From Gemmatimonadota bacterium (GTDB lineage: Bacteria > GCA-2686955), in contig JALXCG010000776.1 in assembly GCA_026991065.1 (NCBI GenBank), positions 1 to 11,212 of the forward strand: a DNA stretch of 11,212 bases, written 5' to 3'. The notes under the pieces were generated by a model. The model searched no databases. It worked only from the letters and a program-made list of their open reading frames with translations, and was not told where the DNA came from. The position numbers and the translations under genes were made by a program. Shown here piece after piece: positions 6,906 through 11,212 of this stretch. Each line of letters begins with the position of its first letter. Within the stretch, counting starts at the first letter, position 1.

Positions 6906-7777
6906 TCTCCCCCTTGGGTAAACAATTCCAAATCAACCGTCTCGATCAGACCACCCTTGTTCAGCGTGAATCGGGCCGTACTTGCGGCGGTATTGATGCG
7001 CGTGAGATAGCCCAGATAGACCTCATCCCCCTCTTCCAGAGTCACCAACTCGCCGAACTGATCTTCAACAAAAGCATAGGTCGGTGAAAGCGCTCGCAAA
7101 CTCGACCGCTCCACTTCCACCAGACCGAGATCATTCGGTGGCAGATGCTCCCGTACCAGGGGTGTGAAGGGGTTGTAGCTGATCCATGGGAATTTCGGTT
7201 CTTTGCGTGCCGCCAGAAGATCCGCGTGGGGACCATCCCCACCAACAAAGGCGCGAATGCGCAGGTTGAAACTGAGCTGACCATCGGCCGCTTCATCATC
7301 ATCGACCCAACGCAAGCGGATTCCAGTTATTGCGTAGAGACTGCGCGCGTTTTCCAATTCCCAGATGAACCGATAGACGTCAATAAATGGGCCGGCGCCA
7401 TGGAGTTCCAGTTCCACATACTCGGCATCGCCCTGCTTGGCCCGTTCGACAAAGCTGTAGCTGTAAGGCAAGCTGTGACACTTGGATTCGGCAATGTGAG
7501 TGATCGCGCCGTAGACGTCGTGAGCCGCGGATATGGCGGGGATGAGGTGCGAGCGCGCGGCCCAGTCCTGCGCCGCCTGGTCGCGGCGTTTGCGCACCTC
7601 TTCAATCTGGGCGGCCATGGCTTGGTAGTCGGCCAGGTCTTCTTGTCGCTCCTGTAGTTCCTTCTGCGCCTTGGAAACGCGGGCGGGCAGATAGACGCGG
7701 ACCCCCCAGGTTCCGGCGCCGACAATGAGTCCACCGACAAGCGCAATGGTCAGCGTATTTCGAAGGCGGATGTTCAT
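6902..7777 (-). CDS. pilO: PilO-like inner-membrane protein with a PilP-like C-terminal domain
   Basis: Periplasmic part of the alignment complex that ties the cytoplasmic PilM ring to the secretin. The 291 aa protein has one N-terminal membrane helix (about 8-30) and a charged coiled coil (about 33-75). A PilO/GspM-type alpha-beta domain follows (about 86-180, with 'EYVELELHGAGPFIDVYRFIWELENA'). A linker leads to a C-terminal segment (about 201-288) that starts 'YNPFTPL' and contains 'AFVEDQFGELVTLEEGDEVYLGYL'. That order (NPF, a strand with a residue-D-x-x-G turn, then a G-D...G hairpin) matches the PilP/GspC homology region, which binds secretin N-domains. PilP is normally a separate lipoprotein, so I infer a PilO-PilP fusion. 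ATGA overlaps at both ends indicate tight coupling with the PilM-N and secretin genes. The PilO assignment is firm from layout and context; the PilP part rests on motif pattern only. Confidence 0.75.
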   Translation of the reverse strand: MNIRLRNTLTIALVGGLIVGAGTWGVRVYLPARVSKAQKELQERQEDLADYQAMAAQIEEVRKRRDQAAQDWAARSHLIPAISAAHDVYGAITHIAESKCHSLPYSYSFVERAKQGDAEYVELELHGAGPFIDVYRFIWELENARSLYAITGIRLRWVDDDEAADGQLSFNLRIRAFVGGDGPHADLLAARKEPKFPWISYNPFTPLVREHLPPNDLGLVEVERSSLRALSPTYAFVEDQFGELVTLEEGDEVYLGYLTRINTAASTARFTLNKGGLIETVDLELFTQGGE

Positions 7778-9540
7778 GCGTCGGTCCCCCCTCCGGGTCC
7801 GTGCCCGGGCGGCATTGCGGGCGGTTCATTACCGGGCGACTGCGCCCCGGCAGAAGTGGGAGGCTTGTTCACATTCGCTCCCTGGGGAGGCGGATTGGCT
7901 GCCTTCAGCGCCGCTTCCAAAGCCCGCGATGCGGCAATCTCTTTCTCGACTCCCGGTCCCGAGACCAACTCGAAGCGATAGATGGGACGAGTCCGCACGC
8001 GCAACTCGGTCGCGCTGCGCAGTACCACCTCGCCCATGCGCGTCGCAAGTTCCGGCAGCCGCGGGCGGCGCACGGTCATCCCCTGCAGCTCCATGCCCCC
8101 CTTTGCGTCCGCCAGCACATTGATCCAGCAGCCCCCGACCTGACGGAACTGGGTAGACGCCGAGGTGAGAAAGTCGCTCCACAGGTATCGGGAAGAAGCC
8201 AATCGGTCCAGCCGCGCCAGGCTGGCCGTCAGCTCATCGGCCTCCGCCGCCATCTCCATGGAGCGCAATGCAACCTCTTCAACCTGAGCGATCTCCGCTT
8301 CGACCTGAACCAGCTCCTGGCGCGCTCGCATCTCGGCGCGATAGAGCCCGATCGCGGTGAGAGTGACCAAACCTGCACCGACGCCGGTGGCCAGCGTAAG
8401 CGCGACGCCATGCCAGGCAAGCCCCCGCCGGTTGAGTTCCGCCAGTTCCGGAGGCAAGAGATCAACCCGCTGGGCCGCCGGAAACGGATCCAGCAGAGAC
8501 CAGGCGAGGGCAATCGGCAGCGCGAACTGCTCAATGACGTCGGTCTTGGCATCCTCGGCAATCTCTATCTCACCGAGCGGAAGATAGCCGATTTCGGCAT
8601 CGGGAAACTCGGGTCGCAGCCAGTCCACGGCTTCAACCCACTCCGCCGCACCGGTCAGGATCATGCGATCTACCAGGCGAATTCCCGCCTCATCCTGAAC
8701 CAGAAGAATGCGGCTTACGAGGGTTCGCGCCAAGGTCCGCGAGCGAGCGCTTTCATGGATGACGGGGGCAACCCGCAAGGGGGCACTCCCGCGCATGAGG
8801 GTTACCCGAGTGGCATCCTCGCCGATGTGAATCACAGCGGTGTGGATTTCGGCATCAGCCGCGGGAAGCACCCGTTGCACCAAAGCCGCAATGGCGATCT
8901 CATCGGGAACTGCTGCCGACACCGCAATCCGGCGCTTTTTTGCCAAGAAGCTCCCGGCCGCGATGGCGGCCTCGGCAACTGGGCAGTTGCCCACGCGGGC
9001 GACTGCCAACACGCTGCTGTCGCCGGCCGGAAGATAGGCCAGCTGCGACGATGCAGAGCCCCCACTGGCAGTCTCAACGGCGGCGCTGACATGCTGACGC
9101 AAAGCCTTGGCCTTGAGCGCCGGATCTACCTCCAGGTGATGATAGAAGACGTGCGTGTCGGGAACATTCACGGCGGCATGGCGCAGATCACAGCCATCCA
9201 GCACCCCCAGCATGGCAGCGATCACCGGTGCGGTCTCATCCTCGGTGCCGTCACCATCAGCCGCAAAAGAACCTCCCGGTGAGTGATCGGCAAATGGGTC
9301 GGCAACGGTTTGCGCAGAAGCCTCCATGCCTCCCGCGTCACCAGCACCGCCTGGGGCTCCCGCGCCGACCGAGGCAAGAGCGGGGGCCACTTCCGCCTCA
9401 TCGCCATCACCGGCCAGTGAAACGCGCCGAACCCTGGTCAACAGAAGAGTCTTGTCGCGCTTGCGTTCAAGTTGAACCAGGCGCAGCACAGAGCCTTCGA
9501 GGGCGATTCCTACCGCTACCCGGGGACGCTTCGCGAACAT
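7774..9540 (-). CDS. pilM: PilM-PilN fusion (GspL-like) of a type IV pilus/type II secretion assembly platform
   Basis: Links cytoplasmic ATPases to the periplasmic alignment complex. The 588 aa protein has an actin-like PilM domain (about 1-355), then 'VDLLPPEL' (359-366). The latter is the conserved PilN N-terminal motif that docks in PilM when the proteins are separate. A membrane helix (about 378-400), a coiled coil (about 400-445) and a PilN ferredoxin-like domain (about 450-535) follow. A Pro/Gly-rich periplasmic tail (about 550-588) ends the protein. A low-complexity Gly/Ala/Asp insertion occupies residues 44-104 within the PilM fold. Nucleotide-site acids of PilM are changed: phosphate-1 reads GIALEG rather than GIDIGS, and phosphate-2 reads HIGEDAT (His238) rather than DIG. 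The adenosine loop ILTGAAE (294-300) remains. I prefer ATG 9540, with AAAGGG (9549-9554) 8 nt upstream, over GTG 9549, which directly abuts that sequence. The gene overlaps the PilO-like gene by ATGA. Confidence 0.87.
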   Translation of the reverse strand: MFAKRPRVAVGIALEGSVLRLVQLERKRDKTLLLTRVRRVSLAGDGDEAEVAPALASVGAGAPGGAGDAGGMEASAQTVADPFADHSPGGSFAADGDGTEDETAPVIAAMLGVLDGCDLRHAAVNVPDTHVFYHHLEVDPALKAKALRQHVSAAVETASGGSASSQLAYLPAGDSSVLAVARVGNCPVAEAAIAAGSFLAKKRRIAVSAAVPDEIAIAALVQRVLPAADAEIHTAVIHIGEDATRVTLMRGSAPLRVAPVIHESARSRTLARTLVSRILLVQDEAGIRLVDRMILTGAAEWVEAVDWLRPEFPDAEIGYLPLGEIEIAEDAKTDVIEQFALPIALAWSLLDPFPAAQRVDLLPPELAELNRRGLAWHGVALTLATGVGAGLVTLTAIGLYRAEMRARQELVQVEAEIAQVEEVALRSMEMAAEADELTASLARLDRLASSRYLWSDFLTSASTQFRQVGGCWINVLADAKGGMELQGMTVRRPRLPELATRMGEVVLRSATELRVRTRPIYRFELVSGPGVEKEIAASRALEAALKAANPPPQGANVNKPPTSAGAQSPGNEPPAMPPGHGPGGGTDA

Positions 9541-9548
9541 GACTTCCA

Positions 9549-9554
9549 CCCTTT
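9549..9554 (-). promoter_or_regulatory. Ribosome binding site deciding the PilM-PilN start
   Basis: On the minus strand AAAGGG (followed by TGG) lies 8 nt before ATG 9540. The alternative GTG at 9549 overlaps this element and so has no site of its own. Confidence 0.55.
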
Positions 9555-9569
9555 CGATCCAGTTCCTGC

Positions 9570-10799
9570 TCAGGAGCGCAGGAGAGATTCCATCCGTTTC
9601 TTGTTGTTGGCATAGTCAAGGGCGGTTTCCGAACGAATGATCCGCTGCCCGACCAAGCGCAGCAGGTCCTGCTCCAGCGTGTTCATTCCCGCGGCGCTCC
9701 CCTCCATCATCATCTGGTAGATCTCGCCGACGTTGTTGTTCTTGATTGCCGCACGGACCGACGCATTGACCAGAAGCACCTCTTTGGCCAGAGCCCGCCC
9801 ACCCCGCGTGTCCGGAACCAGTTTTTGGCTAACCACAGCGCTCAGAACATCCGCCAAGCGCAGGCGGACGCGCTCCTGTTCAACCGGCGGGACTTCACCG
9901 ATGATTCGATCCACCGATTCAGACGCACTCGACGTGTGCAGGGTCGAGAACACTTTGTGTCCGGAGTCGGTGATTTCAAGCGCGGTCATGATGGTCTCCG
10001 GGTCACGCATCTCACCGATCACCACAATGTCCGGATCCTGCCGAAGTGCCTGAATCGTTCCTTCCTTAAAGGAGGGCACGTCGGTTCCCACCTCGCGATG
10101 GCGGATGATGCACTTGTTCGGCACATGGATGGTTTCCACCGGAGAGGCAACGATGATGATGTGCGATTCAGCGACCTGGTTGTTGGCGTCGATGATCGAG
10201 TCCAGAGTGGAACTCTTGCCCGAGCCGGTGATGCCGGTGACCAGTATCAATCCCCGCTTCTCCCGCAACACACTGAAGCGCGTGAGTACCGCGGGGTGGA
10301 AGCCCAGCCCCCGCAAAGGGCGAATCTGCCCCGGAATCAGGCGCATGTTCAGCGCGAGATGCCCAAGGTCAAAATAGGCATCGGCACGCAGCCGGTGGCG
10401 CACACCATCCACGTGGATGGTGTAGGAGAAGTCGACATTCCGGTGTTCCAGGAGGTGAGCGCGCGCGCGGTCGGAGATGATGGCATGAATCAGCAGATCG
10501 CTGTCTTCGAAGGAGAGACAGACATCGTCCTGATCCGGCCATTTTCGACCCGCGACCCGGTACCAGATCCTCTCTCCGCATCCCTCGCCGCCAAGATCGA
10601 GATCCGAAGCTCCAATTTCAACCATCTGCTTCATGCGTGCTTCCAGGAACGCGCGCAGGTGGTCTCGCGCATCCAGCGGCAGCGCGTCCACGACCGCGGC
10701 GATCCGCTCCTGTAGATCCGGACCTTGAAACCGGCTCTTGAGCGCCCGGACCTCTTCCAGGCCGGGCAGGGCAACGTGTGAGTCAGCGAGTGGACACAT
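9570..10799 (-). CDS. pilT: PilT-family hexameric secretion ATPase with altered ASP box
   Basis: Cytoplasmic motor ATPase of the GspE/PilT superfamily; by family, PilT drives pilus retraction. The 409 aa protein has an N-terminal domain with 'MVEIGASDLDLG' (PilT has ASDLH). Walker A GITGSGKS spans 189-196, with Lys195. Walker B is 'DPDIVVIGEMRD' with the catalytic glutamate at 263. The His box 'GHKVFSTLHTSSASESVDR' carries His281 and His288. The ASP box, normally EDPIE or EDPVE, reads ASPVE at 218-222. The region aligned with the PilT AIRNLIREG retraction motif reads 'AIKNNNVGEIY'. There is no four-Cys zinc module, which separates it from PilB/GspE. About 50 extra N-terminal residues precede the usual PilT start. 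It begins 3 nt after the PilB-like stop (TGATCCATG) and ends 29 nt before PilM-N. PilU or another accessory ATPase is the alternative reading. Confidence 0.88.
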   Translation of the reverse strand: MCPLADSHVALPGLEEVRALKSRFQGPDLQERIAAVVDALPLDARDHLRAFLEARMKQMVEIGASDLDLGGEGCGERIWYRVAGRKWPDQDDVCLSFEDSDLLIHAIISDRARAHLLEHRNVDFSYTIHVDGVRHRLRADAYFDLGHLALNMRLIPGQIRPLRGLGFHPAVLTRFSVLREKRGLILVTGITGSGKSSTLDSIIDANNQVAESHIIIVASPVETIHVPNKCIIRHREVGTDVPSFKEGTIQALRQDPDIVVIGEMRDPETIMTALEITDSGHKVFSTLHTSSASESVDRIIGEVPPVEQERVRLRLADVLSAVVSQKLVPDTRGGRALAKEVLLVNASVRAAIKNNNVGEIYQMMMEGSAAGMNTLEQDLLRLVGQRIIRSETALDYANNKKRMESLLRS

Positions 10800-10802
10800 G
10801 GA

Positions 10803-11212
10803 TCAATCCGAAGCAGTGGCGAAAGCGACCTCTTCACAAGTGGTTACGCCCTGCCGGATGCGTTCGAGACCGGCTTGGCGAAGGGTGAGCGCACCATTCC
10901 GGGAGGCGATGGCACGAATCTCGTCTTCATCAATATCGGCTTTTGAATCCAGGATCTTCCGGCGCACTTCCTTGGTGAAGAGCAGAGTCTCGTGAATTGC
11001 CGCGCGCCCCTTGTAACCACCCGCGCATTTTGGACATCCAACTGCTTCGTAGAACTGGATGTCGCGGATCTCCTCGCGGGAGAACCCCAACGAGAGCGGG
11101 ATCGAGGGATCGATCGACACTGCACGCCGGCAATGGTTGCAAAGAGTGCGAACCAGTCGCTGGGCAACGATGATGTTGATCGCGTGAGCGATCAGGAAGG
11201 GCTCGATTCCCA
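10803..11212 (-). CDS. PilB/GspE-type assembly ATPase, C-terminal part (5' end outside window)
   Basis: Only the last 136 or so residues are present; the frame is open to the window edge, so the GTG at 11120 is not the start. The visible part begins 'GIEPFLIAHAINIIVAQRLVRTLC', the typical region after the His box. It carries the tetracysteine zinc module of PilB/GspE: CNHC (codons about 11130-11141) and, after about 30 residues, CPKC, followed by 'GGYKGRAAIHETLLF'. By family, the enzyme extends the pilus or pseudopilus. It is the most upstream gene of the operon in view and lies 3 nt before the PilT-like start, so extension and retraction motors may be made together. The sequence does not distinguish PilB from GspE. 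Any promoter for this operon lies beyond 11212. Confidence 0.88.
   Translation of the reverse strand, partial: GIEPFLIAHAINIIVAQRLVRTLCNHCRRAVSIDPSIPLSLGFSREEIRDIQFYEAVGCPKCAGGYKGRAAIHETLLFTKEVRRKILDSKADIDEDEIRAIASRNGALTLRQAGLERIRQGVTTCEEVAFATASD

Noticed and set aside
7801-9282. Long plus-strand open frame of 493 codons opposite the PilM-PilN gene
   Set aside because: It lies wholly antisense to a gene with clear domains. It is Arg/Gln/Gly-rich with no recognisable motif and is typical of shadow frames in GC-rich DNA.

Overview
The window comes from a GC-rich (roughly 60% by eye) diderm bacterium that makes LPS. It encodes both inner-membrane LPS-export permeases (LptF, LptG), a membrane-anchored M23 peptidoglycan hydrolase and an outer-membrane secretin. 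I could not assign a phylum from the sequence. The membrane electron-transfer enzyme related to ETF:menaquinone oxidoreductases would fit a beta-oxidising organism of a deltaproteobacterial or similarly deep-branching diderm lineage, but this is only inference.

Plus strand, 2-5574. A 5'-truncated M23 metallopeptidase with an N-terminal membrane segment is followed after 43 nt by lptF. lptF overlaps lptG by 4 nt through a GTGA junction. This looks like one envelope-biogenesis transcription unit. The last bases of lptG hold a near-consensus sigma70-type promoter (TTGACA, 18 nt, extended TATAAC). A 7+7 bp palindrome sits on its predicted start site, and a structured leader of about 130 nt follows. 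This promoter reads into a large membrane iron-sulfur oxidoreductase (659 aa) with an N-terminal haem-b-like membrane domain, two [4Fe-4S] ferredoxin motifs and two CCG domains. It would pass electrons between a soluble flavoprotein and the quinone pool.

Minus strand, 11212 down to 5592. A tight operon encodes a type IV pilus or type II secretion-like machine. In transcription order it contains the C-terminal end of a PilB/GspE ATPase, a PilT-family ATPase, a PilM-PilN fusion (GspL-like), a PilO protein with a PilP-like C-terminal domain, and a short secretin. Spacings are +4, +29, -4 and -4 nt. The inner-membrane alignment complex, normally four proteins (PilM, N, O, P), appears here to be two. 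Several conserved nucleotide-site residues are altered: the actin-like acidic residues of PilM and the ASP box of the PilT-like ATPase. No pilin, prepilin peptidase or PilC/GspF platform gene is inside the window.

The two units converge with only 17 nt between stop codons, at about 5575-5591. No RNA gene, insertion sequence, CRISPR array or phage signature was seen. No stretch longer than 300 nt lacks a gene; the longest gap is the 167 nt promoter and leader region at 3428-3594.
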